Source: an uncultured Pelagibacteraceae bacterium (GTDB lineage: Bacteria; Pseudomonadota; Alphaproteobacteria; Pelagibacterales; Pelagibacteraceae). Taken from it: 64,000 nt of DNA. The notes under the pieces were generated by a model. It was not told where the DNA came from and searched no databases. It worked only from the letters and a program-made list of their open reading frames with translations. The stretch is from contig CACGNQ010000003.1 in NCBI GenBank assembly GCA_902574525.1, positions 1 through 64,000 on the forward strand, in the 5' to 3' direction. Position numbers and translations under genes: made by a program. Shown here in pieces: positions 20,907 to 30,936 of this stretch (its first letter is position 1; every line of letters begins with the position of its first letter).

Positions 20907-22932
20907 TCTTTAACATTCTTAATAATTCTGATTGCGAAATAATCTTTATATTTAAATTCTTAGCCTCATTAACTTTTCTAGTTGTTGGTTTATCTCCAAT
21001 AATTAAAAAATCTAATTTTTTACTCACATTACTTACAATTTTGCCAGAATTTTTTTCGACTAGAGATTTAGCTTCCGCTCTACTTATTCCAACAAGTTTT
21101 CCTGTGAACATAAATGTTTTCTCCTTCAAAACGCCATTTCTAGAAATTTCTTTTTCAGAAATTATATTTAAATTATCTTTTAATTTTTTTAATACGAATA
21201 AATTTTTTTGCACAGAAAAAAACTCTTTTATAGAATTAATTTGAGTCTGACCAATTCCATCAATATTTAATAATTCATCAAAATTATTTTTATTTCCTAA
21301 ATCAAAAAAATTATCTGCCTTTTTTAAGGTTTTAGATAATAATTTTGCATTTTCTTGACCAACATGTCTGATTCCAATTGAATAAATAAACTTACTTAGA
21401 GATATGTTTTTTTTTTTCTCTATAGAATACTTCAAGTTCGCCGCAGATAATTTGCCCCAACCTTCCAATTTTGAGATTTTATTATAATCAAGTTTAAATA
21501 TATCGTGCGGGTAACGTATCAACTTTAAGTTCCAGAAATTTTCAACTATTTTTTTTCCTAAACCTTCAATATTTAATGCTTCTTTTGATACGAAATGTTT
21601 TAATTTTTCTTGAGCCATTCTATCACAATCAAAACCTCTATCTGGACATCTCCTTACTGCATCAAATTTTTTAGTAATATGGTTAAATTCTTTTATTGTC
21701 TCAAAACCACAGGGGCATTTTTTTGGAAAAAAAAATTTTTTTGAATTTTTGTCTCTTTTTTTAAAGTCAACCGAAACTACTCTTGGAATTACATCACCTG
21801 CTCGTTCAACTATTACGATATCTCCAATTCTTATATCTTTTCTTTCAATCTCATCCTCATTATGTAAAGTGGCATTTGAGACTAAAACTCCCCCAATATT
21901 TATCGGTTTAATTTTTGCAACAGGTGTTAATGCGCCGGTTCTGCCAATCTGAATTTCAATTTTTAATATTTCAGAAATTGATTTATTTGATGAAAACTTA
22001 TGGGCAATAGCCCATCTTGGTGCATTAGCAACAAAGCCTAATCTTTTTTGAAGATTGAAATCATTTATCTTATAAACAATTCCATCAATATCAAAATTAA
22101 TTTCTTTTCTGATTTCTTCAAGTTTCAAATGATTTTGTATTAAATTATCAACACCTATTATAAGTCTATTAAATTTATTAACTTTAAAACCCCAGTTTTT
22201 TAAATTTTTTAAAAATTCAAACTGATTTGAAATATTCAAATTTTTTGAAAAGCCAAAAGTATACGCGATAAAGTTTAATGGAATTTGTTTTGTTTTTAAT
22301 GGATCTTTCTGCCTTAAAGAACCAGATGCAGCATTTCTTGGATTTGCAAACTTTTCACTTAACTTTTTAAAATCTGTGTTTTTTATAAAAACTTCTCCCC
22401 TAATATCAATTTCTGTCGGAATATTTTTGCCTTTAAGAGTTTTTGGGATATCATTAATAGTTCTTAAGTTTTCAGTGATATCTTCACCCTCCACTCCATC
22501 ACCCCTGGATAGACCTTGGATAAATTTGCCATTTTTGTAAAACAAGGAGGCTGAAATTCCATCTATCTTTGGTTCTGCACTATATTCTATGCTATCGTTG
22601 TTATTTAAACTTAAGAAATTTAAAATTTTTTTTTCAAAGTTTAATAGATCTTCTTTATTGAAAGCATTATTTAAGGACAGCATGGGTATTTTATGCTTAA
22701 CTTTTTTAAAATTTTTTGATGGTTTAAAGCCTACACTTTTAGAAGGTGATTCCTCACTACTTAAAAATAAATATTTTTTTTCAAGGCCAAGTATTTCGTT
22801 TTTAAGATCATCATAAATGACATCTTCAACAATTGGATCACTTTTGTTATAATATGATTCATTGTATTTTTTAAGTAATTTAATTTTTTCTAAATAAGTT
22901 TTTTTTATTTTAAAATTATCCTTTTTAATCAT
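20893..22932 (-). CDS. ligA: NAD-dependent DNA ligase
   Basis: EPKIDGISASLFYKNG (KxDG), Zn-finger-like CPCGF..C...C, HhH region, C-terminal BRCT. Confidence 0.95.
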   Translation of the reverse strand: MIKKDNFKIKKTYLEKIKLLKKYNESYYNKSDPIVEDVIYDDLKNEILGLEKKYLFLSSEESPSKSVGFKPSKNFKKVKHKIPMLSLNNAFNKEDLLNFEKKILNFLSLNNNDSIEYSAEPKIDGISASLFYKNGKFIQGLSRGDGVEGEDITENLRTINDIPKTLKGKNIPTEIDIRGEVFIKNTDFKKLSEKFANPRNAASGSLRQKDPLKTKQIPLNFIAYTFGFSKNLNISNQFEFLKNLKNWGFKVNKFNRLIIGVDNLIQNHLKLEEIRKEINFDIDGIVYKINDFNLQKRLGFVANAPRWAIAHKFSSNKSISEILKIEIQIGRTGALTPVAKIKPINIGGVLVSNATLHNEDEIERKDIRIGDIVIVERAGDVIPRVVSVDFKKRDKNSKKFFFPKKCPCGFETIKEFNHITKKFDAVRRCPDRGFDCDRMAQEKLKHFVSKEALNIEGLGKKIVENFWNLKLIRYPHDIFKLDYNKISKLEGWGKLSAANLKYSIEKKKNISLSKFIYSIGIRHVGQENAKLLSKTLKKADNFFDLGNKNNFDELLNIDGIGQTQINSIKEFFSVQKNLFVLKKLKDNLNIISEKEISRNGVLKEKTFMFTGKLVGISRAEAKSLVEKNSGKIVSNVSKKLDFLIIGDKPTTRKVNEAKNLNIKIISQSELLRMLKIKDS

Positions 22933-23762
22933 TTAAATAATTTTTTAAATTTATTAAAAACAGAATTTTTGTCTTTTTTAATTTGTATCGACGTCTGGTA
23001 TTCTTTATTAAATATTTTATATGACTGCTCATACCACTGGCTTGATTGATAATTATATCCAAGTAAATTTGCATATTTTTCAGCTTCTTCTATCAAACCT
23101 ATTTTATAATTTGTTTCTACAAGACGATGAAGGGCCTCCTCAACATAAATCGTTGTTCCATACAGTTCTAAAATATTTTTAAATCTGTTGATTGCTGCTG
23201 CCCATTTTTGCTTCTTAATATAATACTTACCTAGATACATCTCTTTAGAAGCTAATACATCATTTATTAAGTTAATTTTAAATTTGGCATCCTGAGCAAA
23301 ATCAGTATCAGGGAAATTTTGAATAATAAATTTAAATTTTTTTTTGGAAATTATTAAAGGCTCTAAATCTTTTTTTTCATCAATAATATTTTCATAATAG
23401 CACATAGCATATAAAAAATGTGCATAATCTAAATTCTTATGTTTAGGATACTTTTTAAAAAAGCGATTTAATTCCGATAATGCTTCATCATAATAATTTT
23501 GTGAATAATAAGAATATGCTGCTAATAAAACTGATTTTGGAGCCCATTCTGATTGAGGATATAGCAATTCTGCTTCATTAAATTTTTTTGCGGCGTAAAT
23601 TACATCGCCACTTTCAAGTTCCTCATACGCTTCCTTGTAAGCATCGATCATCTGTAATTCTAAATTTTCATCCTCAAGAATTGATATTTTATCGTTTTTA
23701 GAACTACATGAACTAATAATAATTAAAAAGAGTGAAAATAATAAAGTTAAAACATTTTGCAT
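22929..23762 (-). CDS. bamD: outer membrane assembly lipoprotein BamD (TPR)
   Basis: Lipobox-like LFLIIISSCSS; DVIYAAKKFNEAELLYPQSEWAPKSVLLAAYSYYSQNYYDEAL. Confidence 0.88.
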   Translation of the reverse strand: MQNVLTLLFSLFLIIISSCSSKNDKISILEDENLELQMIDAYKEAYEELESGDVIYAAKKFNEAELLYPQSEWAPKSVLLAAYSYYSQNYYDEALSELNRFFKKYPKHKNLDYAHFLYAMCYYENIIDEKKDLEPLIISKKKFKFIIQNFPDTDFAQDAKFKINLINDVLASKEMYLGKYYIKKQKWAAAINRFKNILELYGTTIYVEEALHRLVETNYKIGLIEEAEKYANLLGYNYQSSQWYEQSYKIFNKEYQTSIQIKKDKNSVFNKFKKLFK

Positions 23763-23802
23763 TAATAGTATTTAGCAGATTAATTGCAAAACTAAAATTA
23801 AT

Positions 23803-24723
23803 TTAAGCTATAGATTTGAGAGTTTTCTTGTTTATAAATGAGTTGTGAACTATTTTTTCTTTCAATTCGAATATTGAAAAATTCTTATTATCCAAAAAAA
23901 CTTTTCGAAGTAACTCATTAGTTAACTTATGTCCCCCTTGAGAACAAACCACTTTTCCTAAAATTTTATGACCTGACAGGAATAAATCACCGATACAATC
24001 TAAAATTTTATGATTAACAAACTCTTTTTCATTTCTAAGTTTTTCTTTATTTAAAATATCATTACCTTTTACTACTATAGCATTTTCTAAAGAGCCTCCT
24101 TTTGCTAAATTCATACTCTTCAATTTTTCTACATCTTCATAAAGACAAAATGTTCTAGAATTATAAATATCAGCAAGATCATTTTCATAAACATTTACTA
24201 AGTTTCTTTGATTACCTATCAGATCATTATTAAATTTTATTTCAAAATCTATTTCTAGGGTTGTTAAAGTGGGTTCAATAGATATATATTTTTTATTATC
24301 GAAAATTTCTACTTTATTTAAAATTTTAATTATTTTAATTGGGGTATCCGAATTTTTTAAACCAACTTTTTTTATCTCTTGTACAAATTTTTTTGAAGAA
24401 CCATCCATAATTGGTATTTCATCTTGATCAATTTCAATTAAAGCATTATCTACTCCCATTCCATACAAAGCTGCCATTAAATGTTCTACAGTAGAAATAT
24501 TAACCCCTTCTTCATTTGATAAAGTAGTACATAAAGTTGCATCACTGACATTGCAAAAATTTGCAAGAATAATATTGTTTTTAGTCAAATCTACTCTCTT
24601 GAATGAAATGCCGCTATTGGGTGAAGACGGGAGAATTTTTAACTTTGCATATTTCCCTTTATGCAATGTTATACCCTCAAAATTAATAGGCTTATTAATT
24701 GTTTTTTGATTTAATGTGGCCAT
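23803..24723 (-). CDS. lpxC: UDP-3-O-acyl-N-acetylglucosamine deacetylase
   Basis: STVEHLMAALYGMGVDNALIEID, KGGSLENAIV, NHKILDCIGDLFLSGHKILG. Confidence 0.95.
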   Translation of the reverse strand: MATLNQKTINKPINFEGITLHKGKYAKLKILPSSPNSGISFKRVDLTKNNIILANFCNVSDATLCTTLSNEEGVNISTVEHLMAALYGMGVDNALIEIDQDEIPIMDGSSKKFVQEIKKVGLKNSDTPIKIIKILNKVEIFDNKKYISIEPTLTTLEIDFEIKFNNDLIGNQRNLVNVYENDLADIYNSRTFCLYEDVEKLKSMNLAKGGSLENAIVVKGNDILNKEKLRNEKEFVNHKILDCIGDLFLSGHKILGKVVCSQGGHKLTNELLRKVFLDNKNFSIFELKEKIVHNSFINKKTLKSIA

Positions 24724-24785
24724 AGAAGAGTTATAAGTTTTAATTAAGTTGTGATAAAAACAACAAATATTACGATAAAATACAA

Positions 24786-25493
24786 TTATGTAAAAATATG
24801 AAATAGTTTTTCAAAAAAGCTCAATTTTCTTATTTTTTTGGAATAAATCCCCACTTCATTCAAATTACTATCGTCAAGGGCTGCTAAACCTGCCCTAGAC
24901 AAATCATTAATATCATAGTTAAGCAAAGATTTTGCATAATTTGTACAAATTATCTTATTAATCTCAATTTGGTGATTTTTCATTAAAATCTTTAATTCTG
25001 ATAAAATAGATTTTTTTAAATAAATAAAACTTATATCTATTACAAAATTTTTACACTTATTTCCGAAAGGAACATTGTTATATTCTTCTCCGTCCATTAA
25101 ACATTTTTTAATTATTATATGAATAATTTTTTTTTCTGGATGATTTTCAACTATTTGTTGTTTAATATCTTGTAATAAATATTCTATGGTTGTTTTGTTT
25201 ATATTTTTATTCTCAAAATTTTCTCTAAGTGTTACATCTATGGCATTTATTTCTTCATCCTCAATCATTAAATTAACTCTATCGACTGCAACATGAAATT
25301 TTTTTTCCATTTCTAAAATAGTTTTTTTTAAAATTATTTCTAATTTTTTGGAAATTAGAAATTGATTTTCACTTGACTCATCTAAGATATAGTTTTTGTG
25401 GAAAATTGGACTAGTTTCACTTAGTGTATTTATTAAAAAATCAATTTGTTTTTGTTTTATATTTATATTAAAAAAAACTTGAAGTTCATTCAT
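24786..25493 (-). CDS. truncated/divergent FtsA-like protein (SHS2/1C-like region plus C-terminal amphipathic helix)
   Basis: Lies between ftsQ and lpxC. IIHIIIKKCLMDGEEYNNVPFGNKCKNFVIDISFIYLKKSILSELKILMKNHQIEINKIICTNYAKSLL follows the FtsA 1C pattern (hxIPxxxxlDgxxxixnPxGmxgxxL...). Ends KLSFFEKLFHIFT. Only 235 aa. Confidence 0.7.
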   Translation of the reverse strand: MNELQVFFNINIKQKQIDFLINTLSETSPIFHKNYILDESSENQFLISKKLEIILKKTILEMEKKFHVAVDRVNLMIEDEEINAIDVTLRENFENKNINKTTIEYLLQDIKQQIVENHPEKKIIHIIIKKCLMDGEEYNNVPFGNKCKNFVIDISFIYLKKSILSELKILMKNHQIEINKIICTNYAKSLLNYDINDLSRAGLAALDDSNLNEVGIYSKKIRKLSFFEKLFHIFT

Positions 25494-26154
25494 TTTTAGT
25501 AATAACTTTATTTTTCAATCTTAAATCGATTGTGTTACCATAATAATTCTTATTTTTATAAAATATAAAAGCATTTTCTATAAATTTTTGGTCAACATAA
25601 TGCGGAAATTTTATGATATCTTTATTATTAAATACTAAATCAAATCTATTTGATGGATAAATTTTTATAACTTTTATTTTATTTAATTTAAAAGATGAAT
25701 TGTTTATAATTTTTATAATTTTATTTATAAATTCTAAATCTATATTACCTACAATTTCTGGAATTTGATAATTTTCCAGTGTGGATTCAAAAATTTTTCC
25801 ATTATCACCTAAATATAAAGTATTTTGATTTTGTATAATTTTTGCAATTGGGTTTGATTTAACTAATTGAATTCTTATAGTATCAGGATAAATTTTTTTT
25901 ATTTCGTAAGATTTTAGGATAGGATTATTCTTGAACTTATAAGATAAAAATTTTTTATCTATGTTAAATATATTGTTATTTAAAAGATAATTTAATTTGT
26001 AAATTTTAAAATTATCATTCTGATTTTCAATATTAATAACTTTAAATTTACTATTAAAATATAATGCTAAATTCATATTGTATAAAGTCGAAAATAATAA
26101 AAATAAAATTAAATAAAAATAAATTTTTATTTTTTTATCTATTAGTAGAAGCAT
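25486..26154 (-). CDS. ftsQ: cell division protein FtsQ (POTRA)
   Basis: Single N-terminal TM; NPILKSYEIKKIYPDTIRIQLVKSNPIAKIIQNQNTLYLGDNGKIF; gene order ddl-ftsQ-ftsA. Confidence 0.85.
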   Translation of the reverse strand: MLLLIDKKIKIYFYLILFLLFSTLYNMNLALYFNSKFKVINIENQNDNFKIYKLNYLLNNNIFNIDKKFLSYKFKNNPILKSYEIKKIYPDTIRIQLVKSNPIAKIIQNQNTLYLGDNGKIFESTLENYQIPEIVGNIDLEFINKIIKIINNSSFKLNKIKVIKIYPSNRFDLVFNNKDIIKFPHYVDQKFIENAFIFYKNKNYYGNTIDLRLKNKVITKNE

Positions 26155-27049
26155 CTTTTAAAATCCAATCTAATAATCGAGGAAAATTCATACCTTTATA
26201 TGCTGCAATCTCTGGCACTAATGATAATTTGGTCATTCCTGGTTGTGTATTTAACTCTAATAAATAAAATTTGTTTCTAAAGAATTTAAAATCTGATCTG
26301 GTAACCCCTTTGCATTTTAAAAGTTTGTGAGCTCTCAACGCTATATTCAAAACTTTATCTAAATTCTTTTTTGTTAAGTTTACAGGAATTATATGTTCAG
26401 TATTAGATTTAGTGTCATATTTCGCTTTATAATCATAAAATTTTCTTCTTGGTTTTAGTTCAATTGCTCCTAATCTTTTTTTTCCTAGTATCGCAACTTG
26501 TATTTCTCTACCATCAATAAATTCCTCTATTATTACTTCTTTATATTTCTTTAATTTAACTAAGTTTTTTTTTAAGTTTTTTTGAGATGAAATATAAACA
26601 CCAACGCTTGATCCCTCATTGATTGGTTTAACAACTACTGGGAACTTCAATTTTTTTCTTATTTTACTCTTTAAATTACTATTAACCTCTAAATTATTAT
26701 TAAATTTTATAAACTTTGGGGTTAGAAGATTATTTTTATTAAATATTTTTTTTGAAGCTATTTTATCCATAGCTAAAGCTGATGACAAAACCCCAGAATG
26801 GGTATATTTGATTTTATGATACTCTAAAATAGTTTGAGCATAACCATCTTCGCCAAATCTACCGTGTAATGCATTAAAAACTATTTCAGGTTTAAATAAT
26901 TTTAGTTTTTTCTCAAAATTTTCATCAAGATCTGACTGTAAAACTTTATATTTTTTTTTTAAAATTTTTTTCACTTGTTTTGCTGTTTCTAGACTTATCT
27001 GTCTTTCTTTGGATATACCACCTCCTAATATTAAAATTTTTTTTTTCAT
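26135..27049 (-). CDS. ddl: D-alanine--D-alanine ligase
   Basis: GGISKERQISLETAK, NALHGRFGEDGYAQTILE, GSSVGVYI, LLELNTQPGMTKLSLVPE. Confidence 0.95.
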   Translation of the reverse strand: MKKKILILGGGISKERQISLETAKQVKKILKKKYKVLQSDLDENFEKKLKLFKPEIVFNALHGRFGEDGYAQTILEYHKIKYTHSGVLSSALAMDKIASKKIFNKNNLLTPKFIKFNNNLEVNSNLKSKIRKKLKFPVVVKPINEGSSVGVYISSQKNLKKNLVKLKKYKEVIIEEFIDGREIQVAILGKKRLGAIELKPRRKFYDYKAKYDTKSNTEHIIPVNLTKKNLDKVLNIALRAHKLLKCKGVTRSDFKFFRNKFYLLELNTQPGMTKLSLVPEIAAYKGMNFPRLLDWILKDASTNR

Positions 27050-27961
27050 TTACTCAATAATTTCAATTTCTGTTTCAAGTTTAATTCCAGTTTTTGATTT
27101 TACGCTTTTCTCAATAAACCGAATTAGCTTTAACATATCCTTAAACGATGCATTCCCCTCATTAATTAAAAAATTACAATGTTTTTGTGAAATAGTTGCT
27201 TCTCCAAAAGATGTATTTAAAGGGACAGATTTTTTGATCAATTCCCAAACTTTTATAGTTGTTTGATTTAATGGATTTTTAAATGTACTTCCACCTGTTT
27301 TAATTTTTGAAGGCTGCGCAATTTCTTTTTTTTTTTTTAAAAAATTTATCTCTTTTTCGATTAAGGATTTATTTTTTTTTTCTCCCTTGAATGAAGCGCT
27401 AAGATAAATATAATTTTTATCAATATTACTCTTGCGATAACCAAAATCAATATCGCAACTTGGTATTGTTTTTATAACCCCGCTATTTTTATCTATTACT
27501 TGTATAGATAATAAAATATCTTTAAATTCTTTTCCAAAACATCCAGAATTTATTTTAATACCACCACCAATGGTGCCAGGTATACATGATAAGAATTCAA
27601 AACCACCAATAGAATTATTTAACGCAAAATCAGATAATTTTTTATCAGATACAGCAGCACCAGCCACTATAATATTATTTTGCATTAATGAAATGTTGGT
27701 AAAATTCTTACCCAATTTAATAACCACTCCATCAAATAAATGGTCATTTATTAAAATATTAGACCCTGCCCCTAAAACAAGAATGTTAGTTTTATTACCA
27801 AACTCTTTAAGGAATTTTGCTAACTCCTCTAAACTTTCAACATTAAAATAAAATTTAGCATTACCACCTATGTTGAACCAATTTAGTCTTTTAATATTAT
27901 AATTTGGCAAAAATTTACTTTTAATTTTTTTTGAAAAATTTTCTAATTTTTGATTTAGCAT
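27050..27961 (-). CDS. murB: UDP-N-acetylmuramate dehydrogenase
   Basis: FNIGGNAKFYF, LGAGSNILI, FLSCIPGTIGGGIKINSGCFGKEF, KTGGSTFKNP. Confidence 0.95.
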   Translation of the reverse strand: MLNQKLENFSKKIKSKFLPNYNIKRLNWFNIGGNAKFYFNVESLEELAKFLKEFGNKTNILVLGAGSNILINDHLFDGVVIKLGKNFTNISLMQNNIIVAGAAVSDKKLSDFALNNSIGGFEFLSCIPGTIGGGIKINSGCFGKEFKDILLSIQVIDKNSGVIKTIPSCDIDFGYRKSNIDKNYIYLSASFKGEKKNKSLIEKEINFLKKKKEIAQPSKIKTGGSTFKNPLNQTTIKVWELIKKSVPLNTSFGEATISQKHCNFLINEGNASFKDMLKLIRFIEKSVKSKTGIKLETEIEIIE

Positions 27962-27999
27962 TTGATTAGGTCTTTTTTATAATAAGATATATGAAAAAT

Positions 28000-29247
28000 C
28001 TAATATAAATAAAATGTTTTTTTTAATATTCGTAATAAAATATAAGAAAAATAGAAAGTATATAAAATAATCAAATTTGTTTTATTTGACAAAAACTTTT
28101 GAGGTAAAAAATGAACTGTCATCAAAAAAAATATAATCATAATTAACGGATCGTAATATTTATGATAAATAGTATTTTGAATATTTGATAAAATAAGCAG
28201 CGTGTATAATAAAATATTATAGAAACTGTATTTAAAAAAATTAGCAATAACAATAAATGATATAAATGTAAAAAAATAAAAAAATAAATTATTATTTAAT
28301 ACAAAATTTGATAATTGAAAAAAGAAACCTCCTCCTGTAAATGCCATTGAATAATCAAAAAAATACAGATTTAAAACAAAAAATAACAAAATTATTAAAA
28401 AATATTTCTTAATTGACAAAATTAATTCATAAAAAAATTTTTTATTAATTAAAAAAGGGATTAAATGAAAAAAAATTATTGAACTTACAATAAGTATTTT
28501 ATTTGAAAAATTGAAATTTAAACTGACTGTCTCATTCTTAATTTCCCCTGGCGTACCTGCTAATAAAAAATTTATATCAAGAATAAATATATAATAAACT
28601 GCTGGTATGCTAGACAAGGCACATATAAATAATCCATATAAAATATGTTTTATTTTAACCTCTTTAAAGAAGTGAAAGAAATAAAAAATTATAAAAACTG
28701 AAAAGTTAGGACTTGTGTAAGATGCTAAAATTAAAAAAATAATTGTTTTATAAAAAGATTTAATGTTTTTACTATCATAAAATTTTAAAAACTCATAGAT
28801 CGATAATGTAAAAAAAATTAATCCAATAATTCTTGTATCAGGCCATATTGCAAGGGATCTGAATGTTGGTGATAAAAAAATAGATATAGATAATAAGAAT
28901 AAAATATTTTTATCGGTATTATCGAATTTTACAGTCAAACACTTAAAAAATAAATAAATTAAAGTAAGACTAATATTTAAATGTATAAACCTTATTAGAT
29001 CAAAGTTAATTCCAATCTTTGAAAAAAAACTTAAAAAAATTAAATATACTGGTGAGTGTCTATGGCCATACAGATCATAATTTAGAAAGGTTTTAAAAAA
29101 ATTTTCTGAAAAATCTCTAATAACAGGAAAGTTTGTGAAGTACCAATCTGGTTTACCCCCAATATTAAGATTTTCATCAAAATAAAAACCTAATAAAAGT
29201 GAAATATAAAGAAAGAAAGAAAGAAATATAGTATTTCGATTAATCAT
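28000..29247 (-). CDS. polytopic membrane protein, GT-C-like
   Basis: 415 aa hydrophobic protein in a glycosyltransferase context. Confidence 0.55.
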   Translation of the reverse strand: MINRNTIFLSFFLYISLLLGFYFDENLNIGGKPDWYFTNFPVIRDFSENFFKTFLNYDLYGHRHSPVYLIFLSFFSKIGINFDLIRFIHLNISLTLIYLFFKCLTVKFDNTDKNILFLLSISIFLSPTFRSLAIWPDTRIIGLIFFTLSIYEFLKFYDSKNIKSFYKTIIFLILASYTSPNFSVFIIFYFFHFFKEVKIKHILYGLFICALSSIPAVYYIFILDINFLLAGTPGEIKNETVSLNFNFSNKILIVSSIIFFHLIPFLINKKFFYELILSIKKYFLIILLFFVLNLYFFDYSMAFTGGGFFFQLSNFVLNNNLFFYFFTFISFIVIANFFKYSFYNILLYTLLILSNIQNTIYHKYYDPLIMIIFFLMTVHFLPQKFLSNKTNLIILYTFYFSYILLRILKKTFYLY

Positions 29248-29249
29248 AT

Positions 29250-30248
29250 TTAATTTAAATTTTTTAAAAAGAATTTTATCAAAGCTTTTTTGTATCCATT
29301 TTTTTTGCTTATATCATTCTCCATAAATAAATAAAAAAAACCTCTAAGAATAAAATAAGAATACCCAAATAATTTATCGTTAAAGTTGCCTATTTTTTTT
29401 ATTAAAGTTAAGAAACCGAAGGTAGATTGGTAGATTCTATCATGCGTTTTTGCTATAGATGAACTTCTTCCAATTTTATGAAAAGTTTTAATTTTTTGGT
29501 TACATGTCAGTCTTCCATACTTTTTTAATCTATAGGATAATTCAATATCCTCTGGTCCATAAAAGAAATCCTCATCACCTAGACCTGATTTTTTTAAAAT
29601 ATAAGATTTATAAATTGAACAACATCCACTAATAGCATCTGTATCAATTATTTTATTTAGATTTTGGTTATCAAAATATCTTTTTTTCTTAAGATTCATT
29701 GTTCTTTGAAACTTTAAATACGACCATTTCATTTTAAAACCTTTAAACCAAACATTTTTTTTTATAGATGCATGCATTATTTTTGGTGAGGCACTTACTA
29801 TATCCTTTGGTTTAATTGTTTTAGTTATTTTTTTGAAGTAATCACTCGGAACAATAAAATCATTATCGATTCTTAATATATGATCGTATTTGTTTCTTAT
29901 CAAAAAACTATATGCTTTATTCAATCCGGCAGTTAATCCAAGGTTTTTTTTATTTTTAAACAAATATAAATTTCTCGTATTTTTTTTTTTATTAAAAATA
30001 TTATTTTTAAAGTTCATAAAAATTAATTCATTATGGCCTCTAAATTCAGGTTTGGGTTTTATAAATTTTCTATTAGGCAATAACTTCCCATTGTGCCAAT
30101 TAGATATTCTTTGTATATTTTCAAAGTTTGATCCGTTATCGATCAAAAAAACATCAAAATTACCATCGTTTTGATAAATGCTTTCCAAACAATCGATTGT
30201 ATTTCTCCAATCATTCCAGTTAAGTACAACTATTGCTGAATTAATCAT
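29250..30248 (-). CDS. family 2 glycosyltransferase
   Basis: SAIVVLNWNDWRNTIDCLESI...LIDNGS...NLGLTAGLNKAY..RIDNDFIVP; start trimmed to MINSAIVVLNWND. Confidence 0.88.
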   Translation of the reverse strand: MINSAIVVLNWNDWRNTIDCLESIYQNDGNFDVFLIDNGSNFENIQRISNWHNGKLLPNRKFIKPKPEFRGHNELIFMNFKNNIFNKKKNTRNLYLFKNKKNLGLTAGLNKAYSFLIRNKYDHILRIDNDFIVPSDYFKKITKTIKPKDIVSASPKIMHASIKKNVWFKGFKMKWSYLKFQRTMNLKKKRYFDNQNLNKIIDTDAISGCCSIYKSYILKKSGLGDEDFFYGPEDIELSYRLKKYGRLTCNQKIKTFHKIGRSSSIAKTHDRIYQSTFGFLTLIKKIGNFNDKLFGYSYFILRGFFYLFMENDISKKNGYKKALIKFFLKNLN

Positions 30249-30261
30249 TAAATTATTAATT

Positions 30262-30936
30262 CTATTTCTTACTACATGTAGCATGTATGCCACAGTAATA
30301 ATTTGAATAATCTTTTGAAAAAATCTTTACTATTCTATTTAAAATATCAAATAAAATAAAAAATACTGTTTGAAAAAGCGGAAATTTAAAATACCTGAAT
30401 ATATTTTGATAAGCTGCAAAAAAGGGACCGACACCAATCAAAGTTATATCTACTTCAAATCCTTGATCTTTTAAAATTTTTTCTAAATAAAAGTGAGTAG
30501 GTCTAAAAATGTCTTTAGGATCAGGATGATATAAAACAAGAAAAGGCACAAATAGTTCTAGTTTCCCTTTTATTTTTAATATCTTGTGAATTTCTGAAAT
30601 TAAGTTTTTATAGTTTTCAATATGTTCGATTGTATTGAATAAAATTACAGAATCATATTGGTTTTCATTTATTGAAAACTTTTGCTCTAAATCAATTTTT
30701 GTTTCTGCATTTTTAAAATAATCTACTTTTTCAGTTTTTGTGTTAGTATTTTCCATAAAGTCATAGTAAGTTAAATTTGATCCATCTCCTGACCCAAGGT
30801 CAATGATTTTTCCAGTTAATTTTATTTTTTTTAGAAAAAAGTTATGTGTTAATCTTATTAAAGAGATTTTTTTACTAAAAGAAAAATAAGTATGCTTGAT
30901 AAAACTAAAAGTTAATGGGTGATTAAAAACTTTCAT
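30262..30936 (-). CDS. class I SAM-dependent methyltransferase
   Basis: GKIIDLGSGDGSNLTYYDFM; YDSVILFNTIEHIENYKNLISEIHKILKIKGKLELFVPF. Confidence 0.85.
   Translation of the reverse strand: MKVFNHPLTFSFIKHTYFSFSKKISLIRLTHNFFLKKIKLTGKIIDLGSGDGSNLTYYDFMENTNTKTEKVDYFKNAETKIDLEQKFSINENQYDSVILFNTIEHIENYKNLISEIHKILKIKGKLELFVPFLVLYHPDPKDIFRPTHFYLEKILKDQGFEVDITLIGVGPFFAAYQNIFRYFKFPLFQTVFFILFDILNRIVKIFSKDYSNYYCGIHATCSKK

Noticed and set aside
24786-25493. ftsA pseudogene
   Set aside because: The frame is intact, has a sensible start and stop, overlaps ftsQ by 8 bp as in operons, and keeps a C-terminal amphipathic helix, so it looks like a maintained gene rather than a decay product
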